Assembly (NCBI GenBank): GCA_037439425.1
Contig: JBBIWA010000110.1
Coordinates: 1 to 13,470 of the forward strand
Direction of reading: 5' to 3'
Length of the DNA stretch: 13,470 bases
DNA from: JBBIWA01 sp037439425
GTDB taxonomy: Bacteria > Acidobacteriota > Blastocatellia > RBC074
Shown here: positions 6,516 to 13,470 of the stretch, in pieces
How the letters are laid out: the number at the start of each line of letters is the position of its first letter
Numbering within the stretch: position 1 is the first letter of the stretch
Position numbers and translations under genes: made by a program
Notes under the pieces: model-generated
Databases searched by the model: none
Told to the model about the DNA's origin: nothing
What the model saw: only the letters and a program-made list of their open reading frames with translations

Positions 6516-8267
6516 ATGAGATACCATTTGGAGCGCAGCACGCTAGCGCTGTTAGTGACTGTTAGCTTGATTTTTGCGCCCACTACGCAAGCCGGGGTGC
6601 AAACTATTAGCGACGGAGCTGAACAGCAAGAATCGAAAGAAGAGAAGAAATTCCGCGAGCAACAAGAGAAGCGGCAAAAGCAGGAGCAGGAGCGCAAGGA
6701 GAGGGAGGAAAAAGCGCGAGTACAGGAAATGAGAAAGTACCAGAAGCTAAGTGACTTCGCACAAGACGAGTACAACCGCAACCCGGAGTTTCGTGACGAA
6801 GTGGACAAAGCCTATCTTGACCTGCAGGCGCAGCATGCGTTGCAAGCCTACCAGATCAACACCACGCGCACATCAGAGTTGATCTACCCCGAATCCGAAG
6901 ATCAGACGTTCAAGATCCGGCGTGTGCTCTACGACAATCCCTGGGTGCAGGATTACGTCAATCGTGTGGGCCAGCGGCTCGTGCCGCCTGACTCCGATAA
7001 GCTCTATGCCTTCAAGGTGGTTTATCACCCGATCCCCTACGCTTATACGCTCTCGACCGGCACGGTTCTGATCTCGACCGGTATGATCTCGTTGCTCGAT
7101 AATGAAGCTCAGCTGGCTTACGTGCTGGCGCACGAGTTGGCGCATGTTTACAAGGATCACTGGAAACTTAAGGTAATGATGCTGCTGGCTGAAGAGGAGT
7201 ACAACAAGCGGCAGGAGAAGAAGCGAGTTCTCTGGTCTGCCGTTTTAGCAGCGGCAGGTGCAGGTATCGGCGCGGCTGTTAAGGGCGCAGAAGGCACGTC
7301 CATTGGAGCCGTTGTGGGCCTGCTAGCGGGCTATGCTGTTGGCTCATTCTTCAATCGTAAGATCGGCATTGATTGGGAATCGGCGCAAGAGAACGAAGCT
7401 GATGATTTTGCGTTGAGAGCAACGCTGGAGATGTCCTACGACGCGCAGGAAGTGACCAGGCTCTATCAGGCCATGCAGCAGGTTGCGCGATTCGATGAGC
7501 GCGTTCAGCTTGGTTTTCTTGGCCATCACGCGCGCCTGCGAGAACGAACTGAGCAAGTGAACAAGATGCTGCAAGGGCCGCTGCAAGGTCGCTATCAGGA
7601 GTTGCTCAAAGCGGGCAAGCTAATTGGCACAACACCGGAGTACAGCCAGGTGATGGCTGAACTCAAACGCGACAATGGCATCGAAGCCTATAACTTTGAC
7701 ATGTTCGAGATGGCCCGCCGCAACTTGCAACAAGCTGTCTCGCTGCGGTCGGATGATTCTCGTGCGGCGTTCTACTACGGGCGCGTGCTCCAGCAAGTCG
7801 GGCGCACGAAAGAAGAGTCGGAGATGGCTAATCAGTACCTCTTGAGGGCAATTCAGCTTGACGCGCCGCGCCAAGGTATTGCGGAAGCGCATCTGCAGCG
7901 CGCCTTGCTTTTGATGAATAAGACTGATCCGGCCTCGCGCGCTGAAGCCATTCAAGCACTCAAGGACTACCTCTCAACATATCAAAAGATTCAGCTCGAA
8001 GGAGTGCTCAATGGAGGTGGGCTGCCGCCGAACGTGGGTGTCATCTATGACTTCATGCGGCTGATGGGCGAGAAGAGTTGGAAGCCAACGCCGACCAATT
8101 GCCTGCGTTTCAGCACTTGCCTGACCTCACAGGCAATCAGTGTTACCGCTACTTCCGCGAGCCAGCAGGAGGCGCCGAAGCCAGTGCCTACGCAATCTAA
8201 CACGACGCCGACCACTAAATCAGCCCCAACATCACAGAGACCTGGAACGAAAGGATCGCGACCATGA
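6516..8267 (+). CDS. Exported M48-family zinc metalloprotease with C-terminal TPRs
   Basis: This is a protein of 583 residues from ATG 6516, which has GGAGG (6506-6510) five bases upstream; a TTG at 6501 is in frame but lies ahead of that site. Residues 1-26 form a signal peptide ending TTQAG. A Lys/Glu/Gln-rich, probably coiled-coil stretch covers about 33-75. The zinc site is HELAH at 206-210, with Glu294 in NEADDFAL as likely third ligand. Between them lies a Gly/Ala-rich hydrophobic hairpin (about 242-275), a common membrane-touching insert in this family. Residues about 389-470 look like TPR-type helices. The tail is rich in Pro, Thr and Ser. The layout recalls BepA-like envelope quality-control proteases, which degrade or help assemble outer-membrane proteins. 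The stop overlaps the next start by 4 bp (ATGA), so translation of the caspase gene is probably coupled. The substrate is unknown. Confidence 0.85.
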   Translation: MRYHLERSTLALLVTVSLIFAPTTQAGVQTISDGAEQQESKEEKKFREQQEKRQKQEQERKEREEKARVQEMRKYQKLSDFAQDEYNRNPEFRDEVDKAYLDLQAQHALQAYQINTTRTSELIYPESEDQTFKIRRVLYDNPWVQDYVNRVGQRLVPPDSDKLYAFKVVYHPIPYAYTLSTGTVLISTGMISLLDNEAQLAYVLAHELAHVYKDHWKLKVMMLLAEEEYNKRQEKKRVLWSAVLAAAGAGIGAAVKGAEGTSIGAVVGLLAGYAVGSFFNRKIGIDWESAQENEADDFALRATLEMSYDAQEVTRLYQAMQQVARFDERVQLGFLGHHARLRERTEQVNKMLQGPLQGRYQELLKAGKLIGTTPEYSQVMAELKRDNGIEAYNFDMFEMARRNLQQAVSLRSDDSRAAFYYGRVLQQVGRTKEESEMANQYLLRAIQLDAPRQGIAEAHLQRALLLMNKTDPASRAEAIQALKDYLSTYQKIQLEGVLNGGGLPPNVGVIYDFMRLMGEKSWKPTPTNCLRFSTCLTSQAISVTATSASQQEAPKPVPTQSNTTPTTKSAPTSQRPGTKGSRP

Positions 8268-9901
8268 GTGGGAGACAAAAAGCAAGCGCCAACCTGCTGT
8301 TGGCGCTTGCTTTTTTCGGATGGAGCGCCTTCAAATCAGCAAGCGCCTTTCAAGCTACTCTCCAAACCCCGGCCAGCATCTTTGAGTGGGAGTTGCCTGA
8401 GTTGGGTTTGGCTCCCACCACGCAGCCGGAAATTGTCATTCCATCGCCCAATCTTAATCAAGTTTTGATTCATATCCTCAGTCCGCAGGCAGCGAACATC
8501 GACTACGGCCAGATTTACACCTACCTGAACGGCGAAGCGACCGCGCGCATTGCGCGGGTGGTTGCAACAGCACGTGGCAAGCTTGTGCAACTGGACTTGA
8601 CGCGCCTTTCTGACTTCCGCCTTGTTCCAGGTCGCAACACGATTGAGATTCGGGCGATCAACAATCGCAACCGCACCTTCTATGCCAGCTTCGTCCTGCG
8701 CACCGCCACCGAGAATCGCAACCAGAGTTTTTTCTACCTAGTCAAGCAGGGCCAGGAGCCAAAGCAACTAGTGCCGCCGGAATTAGTGTTGCTGGAGCCG
8801 GAGCACGAGATCCAATTGCCGCCAAATCGCAGAACGCAAAATGTGCGCATCGCCGGTTACGCCACCGCCGTCAATGCGGTCGTGCGTGTCACAGTCAACG
8901 GCCAGTCCGTGCCGATCAAGCGTGATGCGCCAACCGCCACACGCAAACTTGGCCTGGCAAATGAAGTCAATCGCGTCATCTTCGATACCACGGTGCTTGC
9001 CAGCGTAGATGTCTCGCCTATCGTCGTCGAAGCCGTGGACGCTACCGGCAACAGCACCCAGTTACAGATCCCGGTGCGCGTACGTAATGAGGTGCCACCC
9101 CCACTCTTTCGAGGGCGCAAATACGCGCTGCTGGTTGGCATCTCGCGCTTCCGCCATCAAAGCGGTTACATCACTAATCTCAGATACGCCGATGCCGATG
9201 CGCGTTCGCTTTATGAGTTTTTGCAGTCACCCAGCGGCGGAAGTTTTCCAACTGAAAATATGTTGCTGCTTGTGAACGAGCAAGCAACGCTGGCGCGCTT
9301 TCGCGAGGCGCTCGCTAGTTTAATCACCCGGGCTGGCCCCGATGATCTGCTAGTGATCTTCCTTGCCACGCACGGCGGCCCGGATGAGCAGGCCAGACAG
9401 AATTTGTACTTCGCGCTACACGACACGGAGTATGAAAGGCTTGCAGAAACGGCCTTGGCCATGAAAGAGCTGCAAACCTACCTTCAGCAAAACATCCGCG
9501 CGCGCCGGATGGTGATGCTGGTTGACACCTGCCAGAGCGCGGGCTTGACTGAAACGCCAAGAGAGATAATGCGTGGCGGCAGCAATCTGGCCAATCTCTA
9601 TATCGAACGGTTACTGTACGGTGAGGAAGGCCGCGCCGTCATCACAGCCAGTGATGTTGATGAGGCTTCAAGAGAAGGTGAACGCTGGGGTGGCGGGCAT
9701 GGGGTCTTCACCTATTATGTGCTCAGCGGCTTGCGCGGCGAGGCAGACCTCAACGGCGACCGCCTGGTGACGCTTGGCGAATTGTTCCGCTTCGTGCGCC
9801 ACAAAGTGCGGCTTGATACGCAGTTCAGCCAAAATCCCCGCTTGCTGATCGGCACTAACGAAAATCTGGTCTTGGCAGCAGTAAGCACACCCAGGCGATG
9901 A
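8264..9901 (+). CDS. Exported caspase-like (C14) protease with Ig-like N-terminal domains
   Basis: This is a 545-residue protein. A signal peptide (Arg/Lys, then NLLLALAFFGWSAF, then ASA) is probably cut after Ala28. Residues about 67-150 and 186-275 look like two Ig-like beta domains (for example VVRVTVNGQSVP and PIVVEAVDATGNS). The caspase domain runs from about 284 to 540, starting RKYALLVGISRF. The dyad is His370 in LATHGG and Cys423 in LVDTCQSAG. Near the end an HGVFTYYVLSGLRGEADLNGD segment is typical of bacterial C14 proteins. The protein probably acts in the periplasm or at the surface, unlike most cytoplasmic metacaspases. The start overlaps the M48 stop by 4 bp, with AAGGA (8251-8255) 8 bases upstream. 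A perfect terminator-like hairpin lies within codons 5-18. Members of this family cut after Arg/Lys or Asp; specificity here is not readable. Confidence 0.87.
   Translation: MSGRQKASANLLLALAFFGWSAFKSASAFQATLQTPASIFEWELPELGLAPTTQPEIVIPSPNLNQVLIHILSPQAANIDYGQIYTYLNGEATARIARVVATARGKLVQLDLTRLSDFRLVPGRNTIEIRAINNRNRTFYASFVLRTATENRNQSFFYLVKQGQEPKQLVPPELVLLEPEHEIQLPPNRRTQNVRIAGYATAVNAVVRVTVNGQSVPIKRDAPTATRKLGLANEVNRVIFDTTVLASVDVSPIVVEAVDATGNSTQLQIPVRVRNEVPPPLFRGRKYALLVGISRFRHQSGYITNLRYADADARSLYEFLQSPSGGSFPTENMLLLVNEQATLARFREALASLITRAGPDDLLVIFLATHGGPDEQARQNLYFALHDTEYERLAETALAMKELQTYLQQNIRARRMVMLVDTCQSAGLTETPREIMRGGSNLANLYIERLLYGEEGRAVITASDVDEASREGERWGGGHGVFTYYVLSGLRGEADLNGDRLVTLGELFRFVRHKVRLDTQFSQNPRLLIGTNENLVLAAVSTPRR
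8277..8316 (+). terminator. Terminator-like hairpin inside the caspase signal-peptide codons
   Basis: The left arm at 8277-8293 (AAAAAGCAAGCGCCAAC) and the right arm at 8299-8315 (GTTGGCGCTTGCTTTTT) form a perfect 17-bp stem with loop CTGCT, ending in six T. This is the full form of a Rho-independent terminator. It begins 13 bases after the A of the caspase ATG and lies wholly inside that gene. It may end most transcripts after the M48 gene, act as an attenuator released by translating ribosomes, or mask early translation. Confidence 0.65.
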
Positions 9902-9931
9902 TTGACGGCGAGCGCAGCCTCAACCGATAAT
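9902..9931 (+). promoter_or_regulatory. Candidate promoter of the acylase gene
   Basis: TTGACG (9902-9907) directly follows the caspase stop codon. An 18-bp spacer leads to GATAAT (9926-9931). Each box matches consensus at five of six positions. The start point would be near 9938, giving a leader of about 77 nt. This disfavours the TTG at 9940 as the start of the acylase. Confidence 0.5.
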
Positions 9932-10014
9932 TACCTGTCTTGCGGACGCGTCTCAGTGGCGGCCCTGTGCGCACGTTTCAACATCCAAACTGGAAACCAC
10001 CAAGAGGTACCGCA

Positions 10015-12375
10015 ATGAGGCAGACAATTCTCTTCCTTCTTTTTGTACTGGCGTCTCAGCCCGCCATTGCACCAGATCTGCGTCAATCAGAAGACTTGAA
10101 AGAGCGAGCGCGCAGTGTGTTAGCGCAAAGATCAGGGCAGATCCAAGTGCCTGGCCTGCAAAAGCCGGTCACAGTGCTGCGCGATCCGTGGGGCATTGCT
10201 CACATCTACGCCGAAACACAAGATGATCTGTTTTTTGCCCAAGGTTTCGTCGCAGCGCAGGACCGACTATGGCAAATGGAGATCTGGCGGCGCACTGGTG
10301 AAGGTAAGCTGGCGGAAATTCTTGGACCAAGCGCAATTGAGCGCGATCGGTTTGCTCGCTTGCTGCGCTACCGCGGCAATATGAAGGCTGAGTATGAAAG
10401 CTACGCGCCCGACGCCAAACAGATCATCGAAGCCTTCGTGCGCGGCGTCAATTTCTTCATCGAATCGAATCGCGACCGCTTGCCCATTGAGTTTCAGCTG
10501 ACGGGCGTCAAGCCCGAGCCGTGGACGCCGGAGGTGTGCCTTACTCGCATGGCTGGTTACATTATGACGCGCAATGCTGCCACAGAAGTGCTGCGGGCAC
10601 AGCTCGCTCGTGAACTGGGAATTGCCTTCGTTGATGAACTGATCGAAACCGATCCGCCACGCAAGCTCGAATTGCCACAGGGCCTCGATCTCACAGGGAT
10701 TGATAGCAGAATCCTGGCAGCTGCCAACGCCGCAGGCAGCCCTGTAAGATTCAATCAGGATGAGGGCAGCAACAATTGGGTCGTTGCGGGCAAGCTTTCG
10801 GCCACTGGCAAACCGCTCCTGGCCAACGATCCGCATCGCACCATTGCGCTCCCCAGCCTGCGTTATCTGGTGCATCTGGTCGGCCCTGGCTGGAACGTGA
10901 TTGGCGCCGGCGAGCCTGCATTGCCGGGGGTTGCTGCTGGACACAATGAGCGCATCGGCTTCGGTTTCACCATCGTCGGCATTGATCAGCAAGACCTTTA
11001 CGTTGAAGAGACCAATCCAGCCAATCCGAATGAATATCGCTGGCGTGGCCGCTGGGAGAAGATGCGCGTCGAACGCGAGCAGATCAGGGTCAAAGGCAAA
11101 GCCGAGCCGGTTGAAGTCGAGTTGAAATTCACCGTTCACGGGCCGGTTATTTTTGAGGATCCGGCGCGCCATCGCGCTTACGCATTGCGCTGGGTTGGCA
11201 GCGAACCGGGAACGGCCGGCTATCTTGCATCGCTCTCGCTTAATCGAGCGCGCAATTGGAAAGAATTCTTGAGCGCGCTCGAGCGCTGGAAAGTGCCCTC
11301 GGAAAATTTGATCTATGCTGATGTGGAGGGGAACATCGGCTGGGTTGCGGCGGGACTCACGCCTGTGCGTCGCGGCTGGTCGGGGCTTTTGCCAGTACCA
11401 GGAGCCGAAGGGCGTTACGAATGGGAGGGCTTCCTTCCTCTCTCCGAGTTGCCACAATCGTACAATCCGGCGCGAGGTTTTATCGCCACGGCCAATCATA
11501 ACATCCTGCCGCCGGGCTATAAGCGCGAGCTCGGCTATGAATGGGCTGCGCCATTCCGCTTCAAGCGAATCGAAGAAGTGCTCGCCTCAGCAAGAGGCAA
11601 ATTCACGATTGCTGACTTCGAGCGATTGCAGCACGACGAAACATCAATCCCGGCACGCGAGCTGGTGCGCTTGCTCAAGGAAGTCAAGAGCACAAAAGAG
11701 GAGCTGCGGCCTTACATTGAAATGCTCACTAACTGGAACTTCGTGCTCAGCAAAGACTCGGCTGCAGCGGCTCTTTATGCAGTATGGCAGACCAAGCTGG
11801 CAGCAGCAGTCTTCAAACCGCACGTGCCCGCGCAGGTTTGGTCGCTCGTTGCTGGCCGCCTCTCCCTCGTCAAGACGATTGAGACGCTCAAGCATCCGAC
11901 CACTCGCTGGTTTGGGCCGGATGCGCGGGGGGGCCGTGATGCAGCGCTGCTCAAAGCTCTTGAAGAGGCTGTGATTGACACCAAATCGAGGCTGGGCCCT
12001 GATCCAGCGAAATGGCGTTGGGGATCGTTGCACGTGGCTGAGTTCAAACACATGCTTTCGACTGACGAAGCAAGGCGCGCCCTTTTTGATCTTCCTTCGG
12101 TCGAACGCGGCGGTGATGGCAACACACCTAATGCTACGGGTGGCCCGAACTTCAGGCAGACTTCTGGGGCTTCATTCCGCCAAATACTCGATCTCGCTGA
12201 TTGGGACGCTTCAGTAGCCACCAGCGTGCCCGGCCAATCCGGCCAGCCGCAAAGCCCGCACTATGGCGATCTATTGCCGCTCTGGGCCGAAGGTCGCTAC
12301 TTCCCGCTGCTCTTCAGCAAACAGAAAATAGAAGAAGTGGCGAAAGAGCGATTGGTGCTTGAGCCAGGGAAGTAA
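10015..12375 (+). CDS. Exported penicillin-acylase-family Ntn-hydrolase
   Basis: This is a precursor of 786 residues read from ATG 10015, which has AAGAGG (10002-10007) seven bases upstream. The signal peptide is MRQTILFLLFVLASQPAIA. Early motifs VLRDPWGIAHIYAE and GFVAAQDRLWQMEIWRR mark the alpha chain. Self-cleavage is expected between Gly251 and Ser252 in EGSNNWVV, making Ser252 the catalytic nucleophile at the N-terminus of the beta chain. LLANDPH follows, and Asn494 in ATANHNILP is the likely oxyanion-hole residue. These belong to the penicillin G acylase / acyl-homoserine-lactone acylase superfamily, which hydrolyses amide bonds of acylated amines in the periplasm. The natural substrate cannot be told from sequence; quorum-signal lactones or acyl-peptides are options. 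Length fits the family (about 750-850). An in-frame TTG at 9940 would add 25 residues before the signal peptide and is rejected. It probably has its own promoter. Confidence 0.87.
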   Translation: MRQTILFLLFVLASQPAIAPDLRQSEDLKERARSVLAQRSGQIQVPGLQKPVTVLRDPWGIAHIYAETQDDLFFAQGFVAAQDRLWQMEIWRRTGEGKLAEILGPSAIERDRFARLLRYRGNMKAEYESYAPDAKQIIEAFVRGVNFFIESNRDRLPIEFQLTGVKPEPWTPEVCLTRMAGYIMTRNAATEVLRAQLARELGIAFVDELIETDPPRKLELPQGLDLTGIDSRILAAANAAGSPVRFNQDEGSNNWVVAGKLSATGKPLLANDPHRTIALPSLRYLVHLVGPGWNVIGAGEPALPGVAAGHNERIGFGFTIVGIDQQDLYVEETNPANPNEYRWRGRWEKMRVEREQIRVKGKAEPVEVELKFTVHGPVIFEDPARHRAYALRWVGSEPGTAGYLASLSLNRARNWKEFLSALERWKVPSENLIYADVEGNIGWVAAGLTPVRRGWSGLLPVPGAEGRYEWEGFLPLSELPQSYNPARGFIATANHNILPPGYKRELGYEWAAPFRFKRIEEVLASARGKFTIADFERLQHDETSIPARELVRLLKEVKSTKEELRPYIEMLTNWNFVLSKDSAAAALYAVWQTKLAAAVFKPHVPAQVWSLVAGRLSLVKTIETLKHPTTRWFGPDARGGRDAALLKALEEAVIDTKSRLGPDPAKWRWGSLHVAEFKHMLSTDEARRALFDLPSVERGGDGNTPNATGGPNFRQTSGASFRQILDLADWDASVATSVPGQSGQPQSPHYGDLLPLWAEGRYFPLLFSKQKIEEVAKERLVLEPGK

Positions 12376-12390
12376 GACCGCTCCTCAACA

Positions 12391-12411
12391 GGCACGTGAG
12401 ACACATGTGCC
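12391..12411 (+). terminator. Weak hairpin after the acylase gene
   Basis: GGCACGT (12391-12397) pairs with ATGTGCC (12405-12411) with one G-U pair and a 7-base loop, 15 bases after the stop. No T-run follows. It is at best a weak terminator. The rest of 12376-12529 has no gene; a TATGAT hexamer at 12505-12510 could be a -10 box for the next gene, but no -35 box is visible. Confidence 0.25.
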
Positions 12412-12529
12412 AGTGCGGGTTCAACGAAACTTCTATTGTGAAGCTCTGCGCGAGCCCCCGCCTTGTAGTCTGCGCAAGTCTGGTAGCAGGAGAATGGATG
12501 CTGATATGATTAAACCAGACAGCCGCGGA

Positions 12530-12656
12530 ACCGCTGCGAGAGTGATTTGAGGTAACCACGATGGAAGAGAGGAAATGGATCAAGCCAAGCACTATTGTTG
12601 AGCTGCCCCCGGTGGAGAGACCACCCACGGAGGAGGAACTGACTTATGACGATGGG
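12530..12656 (+). repeat. Direct repeat, first copy (Uma2 leader and 5' end)
   Basis: These 127 bases cover 31 bases upstream of the Uma2 start (including its GAGGT ribosome binding site) and its first 32 codons. They are identical to 13344-13470, an offset of 814 bp. The first 2-3 bases before the repeat already differ between copies, so the left edge is sharp. Confidence 0.95.
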
Positions 12657-13280
12657 ATGCCTATGGAGACTGAGCGCCACGTTCTGCAAATGTACCTGTT
12701 GATCGAGCCTCTGCGCAGTTACTGGGCAGAGCGTGAGGACGTCTTCGTTGGGGGCAATATGTTTGTCTACTTCAGCCCGGATCAAGTGTTGACGCACGAT
12801 TTCCGTGGCCCTGACGTCTTTGTGGTGCAGGGTGTAGAGAGGCGGGAGCGCAAGAGTTGGGTGGTTTGGCAAGAAGGCAAAGGGCCGGATGTAGTGATCG
12901 AGTTGCTCTCAGAGACAACAGCAGCGAAGGACAAAGAGGAGAAGAAGCGCATCTATCAAGATCGGCTACGTGTGCCGGAGTACTTCTGGTATGACCCGTT
13001 CAGCGGAGAGTGGGCAGGTTTTACGTTACGAGGTGGGAGATATGAGCCGATGGCTGAGGATGCGGCGGGGCGGCTGATAAGTCAGCAGTTAGGCTTGGCG
13101 TTGGTGAGGTGGGAAGGGGAGTATGCTGAGGTGAAGGCGCGTTGGTTGCGCTGGGCGACTTTGGAAGGTGTATTGCTGCCTACAGGAGAAGAGAAAGCAG
13201 AACAGGCCCAACAGCGAGCTGCAGAATTGGAAGCGTTGCTGGCTCGCTACCGAGAAAACTTCGGTGAACTGCCTGAGTGA
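12561..13280 (+). CDS. Uma2-family (DUF820) PD-(D/E)XK nuclease-like protein
   Basis: This is a 239-residue protein with the core of the Uma2/DUF820 family, which has a restriction-endonuclease-like fold. Visible landmarks are RGPDVFVV (Asp85), GPDVVIELLSE (Asp110 and Glu114, the acidic pair of the site), a Lys-rich AAKDKEEKKRIYQDR segment and VPEYFWYDPFSGEW. The N-terminus has a Pro/Glu-rich lead (about 1-32), and the C-terminus (about 205-239) is a Gln/Glu/Ala-rich predicted coiled coil. Start ATG 12561 has GAGGT (12549-12553) seven bases upstream. Uma2 genes are often present in many copies per genome in cyanobacteria and some Acidobacteriota and Chloroflexota; their biological role is largely unknown. 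A second, identical 5' end begins 814 bp downstream, so this is part of a tandem family. Nuclease activity is inferred from the fold only. Confidence 0.85.
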   Translation: MEERKWIKPSTIVELPPVERPPTEEELTYDDGMPMETERHVLQMYLLIEPLRSYWAEREDVFVGGNMFVYFSPDQVLTHDFRGPDVFVVQGVERRERKSWVVWQEGKGPDVVIELLSETTAAKDKEEKKRIYQDRLRVPEYFWYDPFSGEWAGFTLRGGRYEPMAEDAAGRLISQQLGLALVRWEGEYAEVKARWLRWATLEGVLLPTGEEKAEQAQQRAAELEALLARYRENFGELPE

Positions 13281-13343
13281 AAACTGCCTTGGCCTTCGCA
13301 ATGCAGCTTGTGTGAGTCTGACAGGCCAGCCAGCTTCAGCGAG

Positions 13344-13470
13344 ACCGCTGCGAGAGTGATTTGAGGTAACCACGATGGAAGAGAGGAAATGGATCAAGCC
13401 AAGCACTATTGTTGAGCTGCCCCCGGTGGAGAGACCACCCACGGAGGAGGAACTGACTTATGACGATGGG
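13344..13470 (+). repeat. Direct repeat, second copy, cut by the window end
   Basis: Identical base for base to 12530-12656 as far as the window goes. The repeat probably continues, so 127 bp is a minimum length. Confidence 0.95.
13375..13470 (+). CDS. Second Uma2-family gene, 5' part only
   Basis: The first 32 codons of a second Uma2-type gene, starting MEERKWIKPSTIVELP and identical in DNA to the first copy, with the same GAGGT ribosome binding site (13363-13367). It starts 94 bp after the first copy's stop and runs off the window. Whether the rest is intact, divergent or truncated cannot be seen. The spacer at 13281-13343 is unlike the first copy's upstream region, so the two genes may be read from one transcript. 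Confidence 0.8.
   Translation, partial: MEERKWIKPSTIVELPPVERPPTEEELTYDDG

Noticed and set aside
8080..8216. Possible frameshift near the end of the M48 gene, because another frame also reads plausibly and stops near 8203
   Set aside because: The annotated frame continues into a Pro/Thr/Ser-rich tail and ends in a neat ATGA overlap with the caspase gene, which favours it. Only orthologue alignment could settle it.
10267..11499. Long open frame of 410 codons on the minus strand
   Set aside because: It lies wholly antisense to the acylase gene, has no recognisable family and reads like the complement of GC-biased codons.
1..13470. CRISPR arrays, tRNA or rRNA genes, transposases
   Set aside because: No regularly spaced repeats, no cloverleaf candidates and no transposase-like proteins were seen.

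Overview
The window looks like bacterial chromosome with closely packed genes, all on the + strand, and a GC content in the mid-50s by eye. An NtrY/NtrX-type two-component pair, a secreted caspase-like protease, an M48 metalloprotease with TPRs, a penicillin-acylase-family hydrolase and a tandem pair of Uma2-type nuclease genes suggest an Acidobacteriota-like organism (Blastocatellia is my best guess). This is inferred from the gene mix and is not proven.

Region 1 (1-1861): a non-coding stretch carries two near-identical 19-bp palindromes (215-233 and 305-323). It ends in a strong sigma70-type promoter whose predicted start point falls on the ATG of a small MerR/excisionase-like HTH gene (395-628), so that message is probably leaderless. 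Two bases after its stop comes an actin-like ATPase of the ParM/StbA type (631-1701), with a strong hairpin just before its ribosome binding site. A GC-rich hairpin (1765-1791) closes the unit. Together this resembles a small segregation-like or filament cassette: DNA-binding protein, actin-like ATPase and repeated DNA site.

Region 2 (1842-5532): a promoter, then an NtrY-like membrane histidine kinase and an NtrX-like sigma54-dependent response regulator 5 bp apart. All kinase, receiver, AAA+ and Fis motifs are intact.

Region 3 (5533-9901): a near-consensus promoter with a leader of about 205 nt drives three exported proteins: a TPR protein with an unrecognised C-terminal domain, an M48 metalloprotease with C-terminal repeats, and a caspase-like (C14) protease with Ig-like N-terminal domains. 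The M48 and caspase genes overlap by 4 bp. The first codons of the caspase gene also form a perfect 17-bp stem followed by a T-run, which is a textbook intrinsic-terminator shape inside the signal-peptide coding sequence. This is the most surprising signal in the window.

Region 4 (9902-12375): a penicillin-acylase-family Ntn-hydrolase, exported, with its own candidate promoter.

Region 5 (12376-13470): a Uma2-family (DUF820) PD-(D/E)XK gene, followed by the start of a second copy. The second copy is identical over all 127 bases visible before the window ends, pointing to a recent tandem duplication or gene conversion.

Several starts were moved from the longest possible reading frame to positions supported by ribosome binding sites, signal peptides or promoters: 1913, 5891, 6516 and 10015.
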